From Kitasatospora sp. SolWspMP-SS2h (GTDB taxonomy: Bacteria; Actinomycetota; Actinomycetes; Streptomycetales; Streptomycetaceae): a stretch of 64,000 nucleotides of DNA. Each line of letters opens with the position of its first letter. The stretch's first letter is position 1. Below the pieces are notes generated by a model, which did not search any database, was not told where the DNA came from, and saw only the letters and a program-made list of their open reading frames with translations. The stretch spans positions 186,001-250,000 of the forward strand of contig NZ_QLLT01000008.1 of NCBI RefSeq assembly GCF_003259315.1. The letters run 5' to 3'. The position numbers and the translations under genes are program-made. Of the stretch, positions 52,226-60,909 are shown one piece after another.

Positions 52226-52388
52226 GGCCTGTCTTCACACCCCCGTCTGCCCCGCGACGCCTGGCACGCCCTCTCGCCGCACCGGGCGAAAGGCCGAGGA
52301 CATCCAGTACGCGACCTTCCACCCGGCACGCCGAGAGCACGCACCAGACGCCGCGGGGCTGCGACAGGGGTGTGAAGACGGGCCCTAG
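52222..52388. mobile_element. MITE-like palindromic element (~167 bp)
   Basis: The ends are CTAGGGCCTGTCTTCACACC and, inverted, GGTGTGAAGACGGGCCCTAG, 20-base arms matching at all but one position. The inner arms (CCCCGCGACGCCTGG and CCAGACGCCGCGGGG, inverted) also pair imperfectly, so most of the element is one long hairpin. No ORF inside. CTAG at both edges may be a target duplication. The layout is that of a non-autonomous IS derivative; the parent IS is not in the window. The stop codon of the EEP gene is at its left edge. Confidence 0.7.
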
Positions 52389-52400
52389 CGCCTACCGGCA

Positions 52401-53192
52401 TCAGTTCCTGGCGCCGACCACCACGGTGGCGTCCCGCTCGCCGTCCTGCTCGATCCGGGCCGCCAGGCCGTGCCCGGTCAGCAGTGCGGCGGTGGCCGGG
52501 GCCTGGCGGGCGCTGGTCTCGATCAGCAGGCGGCCGCCGGGGGCCAGCCAGCGGGGCGCGGCCGCGGCGACCCGGCGCTGGACGGCCAGGCCGTCGGCGC
52601 CGCCGTCCAGGGCCACCGCGGGCTCGTGGTCGCGGGCCTCGGGCGGCAGCAGCGGGATCTCGCCGGTCGGCACGTAGGGGGCGTTGGCCAGCAGCAGGTC
52701 GACCCGGCCGCGCAGGGCGGGCGGCAGCGGCTCGTCCAGGTCGCCCAGGTGGACCAGGCCGCCGTACGGGGCCAGGTTGCGGCGGGCGCAGGCCACCGCG
52801 GCCGGGTCGACGTCCGCGGCGTGCAGTTCGACGCCGGGGCCGAGCCGGGCGGCCAGTGCCGCGCCGATCGCGCCCGAGCCGCAGCACAGGTCGAGCAGCA
52901 CCGCGCCGGGGCGGCCCAGCGCGGCGGCCCGCTCGACCAGGAACTCGCTGCGCCGGCGCGGCACGAACACCCCGGGGGCGAGCGCCACGCGCAGGCCGGC
53001 GAACTCGGCGAAGCCCACCACCTGCTCCAACGGGTGTCCGGCGCACCGGAGTTCGAGCATCCGGTCGAGCTGTCCGGGGTCGGGGGCGGCGGCCAGCAGC
53101 AGCCGGGCCTCGTCCTCGGCGAAGACGCACCCGGCCGCGCGCAGCCGGTCGGTGACGAGGGTGTGGGTGGCGAGGGGGTGGGGGAGTGACAC
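52401..53192 (-). CDS. PrmC-like protein N5-glutamine methyltransferase
   Basis: 263 residues. HPLEQVVGFAEFAGL is the usual substrate region, VLLDLCCGSGAIGAALAARL the SAM motif, and LLLANAPYVPTGEI replaces the canonical NPPY. Members with NAPY occur in actinobacteria and may methylate other targets than release factors. The start is the GTG at 53192 with GAGAGGT. Activity toward release factors is not certain. Confidence 0.85.
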   Translation of the reverse strand: MSLPHPLATHTLVTDRLRAAGCVFAEDEARLLLAAAPDPGQLDRMLELRCAGHPLEQVVGFAEFAGLRVALAPGVFVPRRRSEFLVERAAALGRPGAVLLDLCCGSGAIGAALAARLGPGVELHAADVDPAAVACARRNLAPYGGLVHLGDLDEPLPPALRGRVDLLLANAPYVPTGEIPLLPPEARDHEPAVALDGGADGLAVQRRVAAAAPRWLAPGGRLLIETSARQAPATAALLTGHGLAARIEQDGERDATVVVGARN

Positions 53193-53402
53193 GGGGACCT
53201 CTCGAAGAGCCTGGCGGGCTCCCCGTCCGGTCAGGCCGCGACCCGGCGGCGGGGGAGCACCTCGACGACCTGCACGGTGATCTCTCCCACCTCCTCGGTC
53301 CGGGCGCGCCGGGCGTGACCGGGCGCGCACTGCGGCGCTCACCCTAACCCCTCGCGCCCCCGCTGTCAGCCCGCCCCCGTACCGCCTGGCCCGGCGCCCC
53401 GC

Positions 53403-55148
53403 TCAGCCCTGCCGCCAGCGGTTGGTGATGGGCAGCCGGCGGTCGCGGCCGAAGTTCTTCGGCGAGACCTTCGGGCCCGGCGGGTACTGCCGGCGCTTGT
53501 ACTCGGCGGTGTCGACCAGCCGCACCACCCGGTCCACCACCTCGGCCGGGAAGCCGGCCGCGACGATCGCGTCCCGGCCCTCGTCGCCCTCCACGTACCT
53601 GGTCAGGACGGCGTCCAGCAGGTCGTAGTCGGGCAGCGAGTCGGTGTCCACCTGGTCGGGGCGCAGTTCGGCGGACGGCGGCTTGGAGATGGTGTTCTCC
53701 GGGACCGGCGGCACCTCGCCGCGCGCCTCGGCCGCCGCGTTGCGCCAGCGCGCCAGCCGGAAGACCAGCGTCTTGTAGACGTCCTTGATCGGCCCGTACG
53801 CGCCCACCGAGTCGCCGTACAGCGTCGAGTAGCCGACCGCCAGCTCGCTCTTGTTGCCCGGGGCCAGCACGAGCTGCCCCTCCTGGTTGGAGATCGCCAT
53901 CAGCAGCGTGCCGCGCAGCCGGGACTGCAGGTTCTCCTCGGCCAGCCCGGTCAGCTCGGTGGCGCCCAGGTACGCGTCGAACATCGGCGCGATCGAGACC
54001 GTGCGGAAGTGCAGGCCGGTGCGGCGGGCCAGTTCGGCGGCGTCGTCCCGGGAGTGCTGCGAGGAGTAGCGCGAGGGCATCGAGACGCCGTACACGTTCT
54101 CCGCGCCGATCGCGTCCACCGCGATCGCCGCCACCAGCGCCGAGTCGATGCCGCCGGACAGGCCGATCAGCACCGAGCGCGCGCCGTTCTTGCGGACGTA
54201 CGCCCGGGTGCCCTCGACCAGGGCCGCGTACACCTCGGCCTCGTCGTCCAGCCGCTCGGCCACCCGCGGCTCGGCCGGCTCGGCGGGCCGCTCCTTCGGC
54301 GCGCCGCCCAGGTCGACCCGGGTCAGCCGGAGGCCGTCGGCCAGCACCGTGCCGTCCGGCAGGCCGCCCTCGGCCGCGGCCGGCAGGTCGAGGTCGACGA
54401 CCAGCAGCGCCTCCTCGAACTGCGGGCCGCGGGCCAGCAGCTCGCCGCCCTCGGTGACGACCATCGACTCGCCGTCGAAGACCAGCTCGTCCTGCGCGCC
54501 GACCATGTTCAGGTACACCAGCGGGCAGCCCGCCTCGGCGGCCCGGCGCCGGACCAGCTCCAGCCGGACGTCGTCCTTGTCGCGCTCGTACGGCGAGCCG
54601 TTGATCGACAGCAGCAGGCCCGCGCCGGCCTGGCCGGTGGCCGCGACCCGGCCGCCCTCCTGCCAGATGTCCTCGCAGATCGCCAGCGCGACGTCCACGC
54701 CGTGCAGCCGCAGCACCGTCAGCTGGTCGCCCGGCACGAAGTACCGGTACTCGTCGAACACGCCGTAGTTCGGCAGGAAGTGCTTGGCGAACCTGGTCAC
54801 CACCGCGCCGCCGCGCAGCACCGCCGCGCAGTTCTGCGGCTTGCCCGCGTACCGGGTGCCCGGCTCGCCGCGGCCCAGGTAGCCGACCACCACCGGGGTG
54901 TCGCCCAGGCCCTCGGCCCGGAGCTTCTCCGCCAGGTCCACCAGGGCGGCGCGGGAGCCCTCGACGAAGGAGCCGCGGAAGGCCAGGTCCTCCACCGGGT
55001 ACCCGGTCAGCACCATCTCCGGGAAGGCGATCAGGTCGGCGCCGGACTCGGCGGCCCGCTTCGACCAGCGCAGCACCTCCTCGCTGTTGCGGGCGAGGTC
55101 ACCGACCCAGGGGTCGATCTGGCACAGGGCGAGACGCAGATTCGGCAT
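53403..55148 (-). CDS. nadE: Glutamine-dependent NAD+ synthetase
   Basis: 581 residues. The N-terminal amidase (nitrilase fold, 1-~270) has the triad Glu44 (FPEM), Lys122 (RFAKHFLP) and Cys158 (ICEDIW), which makes ammonia from glutamine. The C-terminal synthetase has the P-loop LIGLSGGIDSALVA at ~328-341. It catalyses nicotinic-acid adenine dinucleotide to NAD+. The ATG at 55148 is seven bases from a TACACT -10-like box, so the mRNA is near-leaderless. It is divergent from glnA2. Confidence 0.97.
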   Translation of the reverse strand: MPNLRLALCQIDPWVGDLARNSEEVLRWSKRAAESGADLIAFPEMVLTGYPVEDLAFRGSFVEGSRAALVDLAEKLRAEGLGDTPVVVGYLGRGEPGTRYAGKPQNCAAVLRGGAVVTRFAKHFLPNYGVFDEYRYFVPGDQLTVLRLHGVDVALAICEDIWQEGGRVAATGQAGAGLLLSINGSPYERDKDDVRLELVRRRAAEAGCPLVYLNMVGAQDELVFDGESMVVTEGGELLARGPQFEEALLVVDLDLPAAAEGGLPDGTVLADGLRLTRVDLGGAPKERPAEPAEPRVAERLDDEAEVYAALVEGTRAYVRKNGARSVLIGLSGGIDSALVAAIAVDAIGAENVYGVSMPSRYSSQHSRDDAAELARRTGLHFRTVSIAPMFDAYLGATELTGLAEENLQSRLRGTLLMAISNQEGQLVLAPGNKSELAVGYSTLYGDSVGAYGPIKDVYKTLVFRLARWRNAAAEARGEVPPVPENTISKPPSAELRPDQVDTDSLPDYDLLDAVLTRYVEGDEGRDAIVAAGFPAEVVDRVVRLVDTAEYKRRQYPPGPKVSPKNFGRDRRLPITNRWRQG

Positions 55149-55155
55149 GCCCCCG

Positions 55156-55161
55156 AGTGTA
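55156..55161 (-). promoter_or_regulatory. Putative -10 of nadE
   Basis: TACACT is seven bases before the ATG of nadE, the same layout as at map. Confidence 0.5.
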
Positions 55162-55367
55162 ATCGTCTAACTGACGTTATGTCGCGGGGGGACCCCCTCC
55201 GGCACGGCGGACGCCGCCGTTCCGGTCCGGACCGTCCCGGGGTCGGCAAGTCGGCGAAGATCCGCCATGATGGGGGGCGACGCGGTCCGTGCGAGGTCCT
55301 CGCCGGTCCGGGCCGCCGGTGCGGGCGGCGTAACACGGGCGTAAAGAGCAGAGGTGAGACTGTCCCC

Positions 55368-56729
55368 ATGGGCAAGCAGCAGGAGTTCGTGCTTCGCACG
55401 CTCGAAGAGCGTGACATCCGGTTCGTCCGGCTGTGGTTCACCGACGTGCTCGGGTTCCTCAAGTCCGTGGCGGTGGCCCCGGCGGAACTGGAACAGGCCT
55501 TCGACGAGGGCATCGGCTTCGACGGCTCGGCGATCGAGGGCTTCGCCCGGGTCTACGAGTCCGACATGATCGCCAAGCCGGACCCGACCACCTTCCAGAT
55601 ACTGCCGTGGCGCTCCGAGAACCCCGGCACCGCCCGGATGTTCTGCGACATCCTGATGCCCGACGGCTCCCCCTCCTACGCCGACCCGCGCTACGTCCTC
55701 AAGCGCACCCTGGAGAAGGCCTCCAACCTCGGCTTCACCTTCTACACCCACCCCGAGATCGAGTTCTTCCTCCTCAAGGACCTCCCCGGCGACGGCACCC
55801 CGCCGACCCCCGCCGACCAGTCCGGCTACTTCGACCACACCCCGCGCGGCATCGGCCACGACTTCCGCCGCCAGGCCATCACCATGCTCGAATCCATGGG
55901 CATCTCGGTCGAGTTCAGCCACCACGAGGGCGCCCCCGGCCAGCAGGAGATCGACCTGCGCTACGCCGACGCGCTCTCCACCGCCGACAACATCATGACC
56001 TTCCGCCTGGTCATGAAGGAGGTCGCCCTCGAACAGGGCGTCCACGCCAGCTTCATGCCCAAGCCGTTCTCCCACCACCCCGGCTCCGGCATGCACACCC
56101 ACGTCTCCCTCTTCGAGGGCGACCGCAACGCCTTCCACGAGTCCGGCGCCGAGTACCAGCTCTCCAAGGTCGGCCGCTCCTTCATCGCCGGCCTGCTCAA
56201 GTACGCCGCCGAGACCGCCGCCGTCACCAACCAGTGGGTCAACTCCTACAAGCGCATCTGGGGCGGCTCCCAGCGCACCGCCGGCGCCGGCGGCGAGGCC
56301 CCCTCCTACATCTGCTGGGGCCACAACAACCGCTCCGCCCTGATCCGCGTCCCCATGTACAAGCCCGGCAAGCAGGGCTCCACCCGCATCGAGGTCCGCT
56401 CCCTCGACACCGGCTGCAACCCCTACCTCGCCTACGCCGTCACCCTCGCCGCCGGCCTCAAGGGCATCGAGGACAACCTCGAACTCCCCCCCGGCGCCGA
56501 CGACGACGTCTGGGCCCTCACCGACGCCGAACGCCGCGCCCTCGGCATCCAGCCCATGCCCCAGAACCTCGGCGAGGCCATCGACCTCATGCAGCGCAGC
56601 GAACTCGTCGCCGAGACCCTGGGCGAGCACGTCTTCGACTTCTTCCTGCGCAACAAGCGCCAGGAGTGGGAGGAGTACCGCTCCGAGGTCACCCCGTTCG
56701 AGCTCCGCAAGGTCCTCCAGGTGCTGTAG
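55368..56729 (+). CDS. glnA2: GlnA2-type glutamine synthetase (type I alpha-like, gamma-glutamylpolyamine synthetase family)
   Basis: 453 residues, full-length GS-I. Catalytic motifs are present: FDGSAIEGFARVYESDM, FYTHPEIEFFLLKD, SGMHTHVSLFEGDRN, and NRSALIRVPMYKPGKQGSTR near the end. The NLYDLPP tyrosine that is adenylylated in regulated GS-I is absent (NLELPPGADDD stands there). In S. coelicolor the syntenic paralogue SCO2241 has been described as GlnA2, a gamma-glutamylpolyamine synthetase rather than an ammonia-assimilating enzyme. The ATG at 55368 follows GAGGTGA. A strong terminator follows, then the integrative element. Confidence 0.92.
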   Translation: MGKQQEFVLRTLEERDIRFVRLWFTDVLGFLKSVAVAPAELEQAFDEGIGFDGSAIEGFARVYESDMIAKPDPTTFQILPWRSENPGTARMFCDILMPDGSPSYADPRYVLKRTLEKASNLGFTFYTHPEIEFFLLKDLPGDGTPPTPADQSGYFDHTPRGIGHDFRRQAITMLESMGISVEFSHHEGAPGQQEIDLRYADALSTADNIMTFRLVMKEVALEQGVHASFMPKPFSHHPGSGMHTHVSLFEGDRNAFHESGAEYQLSKVGRSFIAGLLKYAAETAAVTNQWVNSYKRIWGGSQRTAGAGGEAPSYICWGHNNRSALIRVPMYKPGKQGSTRIEVRSLDTGCNPYLAYAVTLAAGLKGIEDNLELPPGADDDVWALTDAERRALGIQPMPQNLGEAIDLMQRSELVAETLGEHVFDFFLRNKRQEWEEYRSEVTPFELRKVLQVL

Positions 56730-56760
56730 TCCCTGGTCGGCGGTCCATACGCGGACATGA

Positions 56761-56808
56761 GAGAGGCCCCGGCCCGGGTGCGGATTCGCACCGGGACGGG
56801 GCCTCTCT
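56761..56808 (+). terminator. Terminator after glnA2
   Basis: GAGAGGCCCCG pairs with CGGGGCCTCTC around an inner stem GGCCCGGGTGCG / CGCACCGGGAC, followed by TTCCTTCC. It also marks the left end of the integrative element. Confidence 0.9.
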
Positions 56809-56841
56809 TCCTTCCTGGGCCGCCTGTGGGCCGTCGGCTCG

Positions 56842-58458
56842 TCAGACCGGGGGCAGCGCGGGCGCTCCCCACGGCTCGGGCCGCGACCGCGCCAGCACCA
56901 CGCGGCTCAGCACGAAGTGCTCCCGCTCGGCCGGGCCGTACCGGTCGCTCATGTCCTCGACGCTCAGCACCTCCATGCCCTGTTGCTCGCAGTGCATCGC
57001 GAGCCACTGCCGAGCGAACCACGACGCCAGGGGCTGCTCGGGTGCCGGGGCGATCTCGACACGACCGAACACCGGCCCGCCGGCCGACTCCTGGACACCC
57101 ACCACCCACCGGTCGCCGTACCGGCCGCCGTGCAGATGGACGACCGCGATCCCGTCGCGGAACAGCTCCTCCGGGAGGTCGAGCGTCGTGGATGCCACCT
57201 GCTGGAGCAGCATGCCCGCGTACAGGCCCAGCAGATCCGGCTGGAACGCCTGGTCCAGCAGGCCGCGCGAACGGTTCGCGGCGTCCTTGACCAGGTGGGC
57301 GTAGACGCGCAGGGTGAACCCCGGATCGCTGTGGCCGAGGTAGCTGCTCAGCGCCTTTGGGTTCTCACCGCGGTGCAGCAGGACCGACGCGAAGTAGTGC
57401 CGGAGCGCGTGCATGCCGTGCTCACGGGCGGCCGGCGCGCGTTTACCACGCTCGGGCGCGGGGATGACGCCCGCCTCCACCAGCGCGGGCTTCCACGCAT
57501 AGGTGTTGAAGTCGCTGCGGCGGATCGGTCCGCCGTCGTCCTTGGTGAAAGCCAGAAGCTTCGTCACCATGCGCCCGCCCGGCCTGATCCATGGCAGGGT
57601 CACCTCGACGGGCGGGTACTCCGCCAGGTGGCCCTGCAAGGCCCGTCCGGTGGCCGGAGCCATCGGCGTGTCCCGCTCCTTCTCGCGCTTCGGCGGAGCG
57701 AACACCAGGTGGCCGCCGATGTCCTTGATCTGGCAGGTGACGTGCACCCAGCCGGTGGCGAAGTCGATCTCGTCGACCGGCAGGCCGAAGATCTCCCCTT
57801 GCCGAAGACCACAGCCGCCGCCCACGTCCACCATTCCCCGGTACCGGCCGGGCAGAGCGGAGCGGACGGCTCCCACCTGTTCGTCCGTCCAGGGCCGCAC
57901 CCTGGCCCGGGTGCTGCTGGGCTTGGTGACGGAACGGGACCGGCACGGGTTCGTCGTCAGGATGCGGTCTTCGACGGCAGCGGTGAAGATGGCTGAGACG
58001 CTGGTGAAGATGACGCGCCGGTAGGACGACGCCGGAACGGCCTTCTCCAGCGCGAACAGCCAGGCGCGGATGTGCGAGGGCTGGAACGACTCCATCGGGC
58101 GGGTACCCAGGTACGGGATCGCGTGCAGGGTGATCTGGCTCCGCACCGACGCCTGTGTGGTGCCGCTGGTGAGCTGGTTCTCCAGCCACCGCTCGGCGTA
58201 CTGGCGGAACGTGGTCCGGGCGGCCTTCGGGTCGACGTACTGGCCCCGGGACATGTCCGTCTCGATCTCGGACAACCAGATCTCGGCCTTGCGCTTCTGG
58301 CGGTCGGGGAAGCTTTTCGACTTCTCAGTGCCGTCGGGGCCGATGTAGCGGGCCCGATAGCGCATGCCGATGCCGTGGCGGTCCGACTTGACCCGGATGG
58401 GCTTGCCGTCGGGTCCGGGCTCGGTCTTGAACCAGCGGTCCTGGACGTGTCCGGCCAA
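56842..58458 (-). CDS. Tyrosine site-specific integrase with C-terminal extension
   Basis: 538 residues. An AP2-like/N-terminal DNA-binding region is followed by a core-binding domain (TFRQYAERWLENQLTSGTTQ) and the catalytic domain: Arg in GCGLRQGEIFG (~216), H-x-x-R in MHALRHYFAS (~350), LGHSDPGF and Tyr in TLRVYAHLV (~385). About 150 residues follow the Tyr (FRDGIAVVHLHGGRYGDRWV ... LASWFARQWLAMHC), far more than usual. The start is probably the TTG at 58458 with GGGAGG eight bases upstream, inside the excisionase gene end; the GTG at 58446 is an alternative. It integrates the element next to glnA2. Confidence 0.92.
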   Translation of the reverse strand: MAGHVQDRWFKTEPGPDGKPIRVKSDRHGIGMRYRARYIGPDGTEKSKSFPDRQKRKAEIWLSEIETDMSRGQYVDPKAARTTFRQYAERWLENQLTSGTTQASVRSQITLHAIPYLGTRPMESFQPSHIRAWLFALEKAVPASSYRRVIFTSVSAIFTAAVEDRILTTNPCRSRSVTKPSSTRARVRPWTDEQVGAVRSALPGRYRGMVDVGGGCGLRQGEIFGLPVDEIDFATGWVHVTCQIKDIGGHLVFAPPKREKERDTPMAPATGRALQGHLAEYPPVEVTLPWIRPGGRMVTKLLAFTKDDGGPIRRSDFNTYAWKPALVEAGVIPAPERGKRAPAAREHGMHALRHYFASVLLHRGENPKALSSYLGHSDPGFTLRVYAHLVKDAANRSRGLLDQAFQPDLLGLYAGMLLQQVASTTLDLPEELFRDGIAVVHLHGGRYGDRWVVGVQESAGGPVFGRVEIAPAPEQPLASWFARQWLAMHCEQQGMEVLSVEDMSDRYGPAEREHFVLSRVVLARSRPEPWGAPALPPV

Positions 58459-58460
58459 GG

Positions 58461-58712
58461 TCAGGCCACCTCCCGTCCCTTGGCGGCCACCCACTGGGCG
58501 ACCTCGGCGGGGTCGTAGCGCAGGTGCCGGCCGACGCGGAATCCGGGCGGGCCGGTGCGCTTGCGACGCCACTGGTAGACGGTCTCGACGGACGGGAGGT
58601 CGAACAGCTCTACCAGGTCCTCGGGCTTGAGGTACCGGTCGGGGAGCGGCGCCGCGGTCTTGTCGGCGCTGTGCACCAGGTGGACGGACGTCGGACGTTG
58701 GGGCTTGGGCAT
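58461..58712 (-). CDS. Excisionase-like helix-turn-helix protein
   Basis: 83 residues: LKPEDLVELFDLPSVETVYQ then WRRKRTGPPGFRVGRHLRYD and VAQWVAAKG, the HTH_17/MerR-like fold typical of Xis and small excision factors. Translation is coupled to the integrase, which starts two bases after its stop. AAGGAA before the ATG at 58712. The GTGACA repeats lie upstream. Confidence 0.88.
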   Translation of the reverse strand: MPKPQRPTSVHLVHSADKTAAPLPDRYLKPEDLVELFDLPSVETVYQWRRKRTGPPGFRVGRHLRYDPAEVAQWVAAKGREVA

Positions 58713-58765
58713 GCGAGTTCCTTGTGTGAGTGAGCGGGGATGGTCTGAACCGAACAGGTAGTGAT

Positions 58766-58878
58766 GTGACAGGCGAAGGGGGTGTCACAGCGGGGTGTCA
58801 CTGCGATTTATGCAGCTCAGAGCCCCGTAGTGACAGCGGTGACAGCTGTGACAGATACAGGCGCGGCGGAACTGTCAC
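58766..58878. repeat. GTGACA/TGTCAC iteron-like cluster
   Basis: Four GTGACA and three TGTCAC copies occur in ~110 bases. Three are strict 9-base direct repeats (GTGACAGCG, GTGACAGCT, GTGACAGAT) at 58830-58856. The last copy lies over the stop codon of the helicase gene. The cluster separates the excisionase and helicase genes. It fits iterons of a replication origin, or Xis/Int arm binding sites. Confidence 0.7.
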
Positions 58879-59978
58879 ACCGGCTCGGGAACGACGTACG
58901 CGCCGCTGGCGTCGGTGCTGAGCTGGCCGTCCTTGGCCATGCGGGCGCACGTCTGGCGGGTGTTGGCGTAGTCGAGTCCGGTGGCGGTGGCGATGTCTTT
59001 GGGGCGTGTGCCGGGGTTGTTGCGGACGTGGTTGAGGATGGTGGAGCGGGTGTCGCCGATGGTGTGGTCGCCGGCGGGTCCTTCGAGGAGGAGCCAACTG
59101 CCGCTCTCGGGTTGGAAGCTGAGGGCGTGTTCGGCTTCGTCGACGTCGCGGCCGGTGATGTGGAGGACGCCGTCGGCTTTGCCGCGGGAGCGTTTGAGGA
59201 CGAGTGTGGCGTCGGCGGCTCCGGCGAGGCCGTTGGTGCCGGAGACCTCGGCGAGGAAGTCGTCGGAGCCCATTTTGCGGACGTGGTGGACCAGGATCGT
59301 TGCGACCGAGTGTCGGTCGGCGACTTGCTTGGCGTAGCCGATGGCGGCGTAGTCGGCGTCGTAGGCGGCGATGCCGGGCGGGGAGGTGCCGCGGACTTTG
59401 GCGAAGACGTCGATGACGACGAGTCGGGCGTCGGGGTTGCGGGTGAGCCAGTTGTCGAGGGCGTCGGCGCCGCCCTGGGGCAGGGCGGGGAATTCGGTGG
59501 CGATGGTGAGGTCGCGGGGTGCGGGGCGGCCGTTGAGGAGTTTGCCCATGCGGGTCTTGAGGCGTCGGGGGGTGTCTTCCAGGGCGAGGTAGAGCACCGG
59601 GCCCGCTTCGACGGGAACGGAGCCGAAGGCGGGTCGGCCGGCGGCGACGTCGAGGCCGAGGCCGAGGGAGAGCCAGGACTTGCCGACCTTGGGCGGTCCG
59701 GCAAGGAGGCTGACGCCTTCGGCGAAGAACCCGGGAACGGCCCAGCGGGGTTCGGGGAAGTCGGTGGCCATCAGGTCGGCCGCATTCCACACCGCGCGGG
59801 GCCTGGGCGGGCCCTGGGCCGCAGAAGCGCCTTGCGGGGGTGCGGGGGTGGCAGCGGCCCACGGGTCCGTGTCGGGGGCGGGTTCGTCGGGCCAGGAGGC
59901 GTCTGCGGGGTCGTCGTGGACGACGCGCAGTCGCGGCGTGGTGGGGCGGGGGTCTTCGGGCCCGGCGGGGCGGGTCAC
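58875..59978 (-). CDS. RepA-like AAA ATPase/helicase (AAA_25)
   Basis: 367 residues. Walker A AGPPKVGKSW (~94-101), Walker B LVVIDVFAKV (Asp190) and sensor-like TILVHHVRKMGSDD (~229-240). The C-terminal ~70 residues form a winged helix (TRPKDIATATGLDYANTRQT). The family acts as hexameric helicase of plasmid and integrative-element replication. It overlaps the primase-polymerase stop by four bases (GTGA). GTG 59978. Confidence 0.9.
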   Translation of the reverse strand: MTRPAGPEDPRPTTPRLRVVHDDPADASWPDEPAPDTDPWAAATPAPPQGASAAQGPPRPRAVWNAADLMATDFPEPRWAVPGFFAEGVSLLAGPPKVGKSWLSLGLGLDVAAGRPAFGSVPVEAGPVLYLALEDTPRRLKTRMGKLLNGRPAPRDLTIATEFPALPQGGADALDNWLTRNPDARLVVIDVFAKVRGTSPPGIAAYDADYAAIGYAKQVADRHSVATILVHHVRKMGSDDFLAEVSGTNGLAGAADATLVLKRSRGKADGVLHITGRDVDEAEHALSFQPESGSWLLLEGPAGDHTIGDTRSTILNHVRNNPGTRPKDIATATGLDYANTRQTCARMAKDGQLSTDASGAYVVPEPV

Positions 59979-60844
59979 GCGGCGCGTCCGACGGTGGCGT
60001 AGCCGTTGGCGACGGCTCGGGCGGCGTAGGCGTGGGGGACGCCGACGGACACGGCGGCGGCGATGAGGTGTTCGGCGGCGGCGTCGAGGGCGCAGGGACC
60101 GGGGCAGCGGGTGTGCTGGGCGGCGAGGAACCCGGCGACGAAGTAGGTCTGCGAGCCCGCGCCGGTCTCGGTGCGGCTGCGGATCCTAGCGACGGCGCGT
60201 TCGATGCCGGTGCGGATGAACGTGTCGTTGTGCCTGCACCCGTGGCCCAGTGTCCGCGTCCAGGGTGCGGCGGGGGTGGAAAGGCCCACCCCTCCCGCGG
60301 GGGCGGGGGTGGTGCTTTCACTGCGGGAGGCGAGTGCCCGGACGGCGTCGGGCAGGGTGGTCATGGTGCCGGTGCCAGGGCCGAGCCAGCGGACGTAGGA
60401 CGCGTGGGACTTGATGTCGACGCCGGGGCGGACGGAGTTCGCGGAGGGCATGACGTCGCGGTAGACCCAGTGCTCACCGCGGTCGGTGGGCACGGTCTTG
60501 GTCGGCGGCATCGCGGAGCGGGCCCAGGCGACCGCGGCGGGGGTGTCGAGGTCGAGGACGGTGACCCCGGCGCCGCCCGGGTGGTAGGCGACCGTGGTGG
60601 CCTCGCGCCACGCGGCCACCCAGGCCGGGCTGGTGAGAACGCCGACGTCGGTGGTCGCGGCGGCCCAGCCGTGGCATGGCCTGGGGCACGCGCAGGACCC
60701 TGCGGCCTTCATGTTCGGTCGGCCGCCGCACGCGTTCGCGGCGCAGTCCCAGCAGTTGCCCACGGGGAGCTTCCCGTTCCGCAGCGGCAGGGCGGGCAGA
60801 TTCGCCCGGGCGAGGTGGACCGCGAGGCGCAGGATGCTGCTCAT
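59975..60844 (-). CDS. Primase-polymerase (Prim-Pol) of the integrative element
   Basis: 289 residues. Prim-Pol core: LAVHLARANLPALPLRNGKL, a Cys cluster (NCWDCAANACGG; CACPRPCHGW), and the catalytic D-x-D GVTVLDLDTPAAVAW (Asp98 and Asp100). VDIKSHASYVRWLGPG follows, then a C-terminal helical region that probably contacts the helicase. RepPP-type AICEs of actinomycetes use such enzymes to prime and copy DNA. The ATG at 60844 has AAAGGAGAA. It is coupled to the helicase gene. Confidence 0.9.
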   Translation of the reverse strand: MSSILRLAVHLARANLPALPLRNGKLPVGNCWDCAANACGGRPNMKAAGSCACPRPCHGWAAATTDVGVLTSPAWVAAWREATTVAYHPGGAGVTVLDLDTPAAVAWARSAMPPTKTVPTDRGEHWVYRDVMPSANSVRPGVDIKSHASYVRWLGPGTGTMTTLPDAVRALASRSESTTPAPAGGVGLSTPAAPWTRTLGHGCRHNDTFIRTGIERAVARIRSRTETGAGSQTYFVAGFLAAQHTRCPGPCALDAAAEHLIAAAVSVGVPHAYAARAVANGYATVGRAA

Positions 60845-60874
60845 GCTGGTTCTCCTTTCAGCGGTGGGGTGTGT

Positions 60875-60895
60875 GGCGGGCCGGCGGGGCCCGCC
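60875..60895. other. GC hairpin between clamp-like and Prim-Pol genes
   Basis: GGCGGGCC-GGCGG-GGCCCGCC, an 8-base perfect stem 31 bases before the Prim-Pol start. It could be an attenuator. Confidence 0.4.
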
Positions 60896-60909
60896 GCGGG
60901 GAGGGACGG

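Noticed and set aside
53240-53340. Short ORF with GAGGAG upstream (reads ITVQVVEVLPRRRVAA)
   Set aside because: Only 14-19 residues depending on start, in a gap before the PrmC-like gene; too short to support without data.
56730-56841. A tRNA gene as attachment site of the element
   Set aside because: No tRNA cloverleaf was found between glnA2 and the integrase; the structure there is a terminator. The right att site is outside the window.
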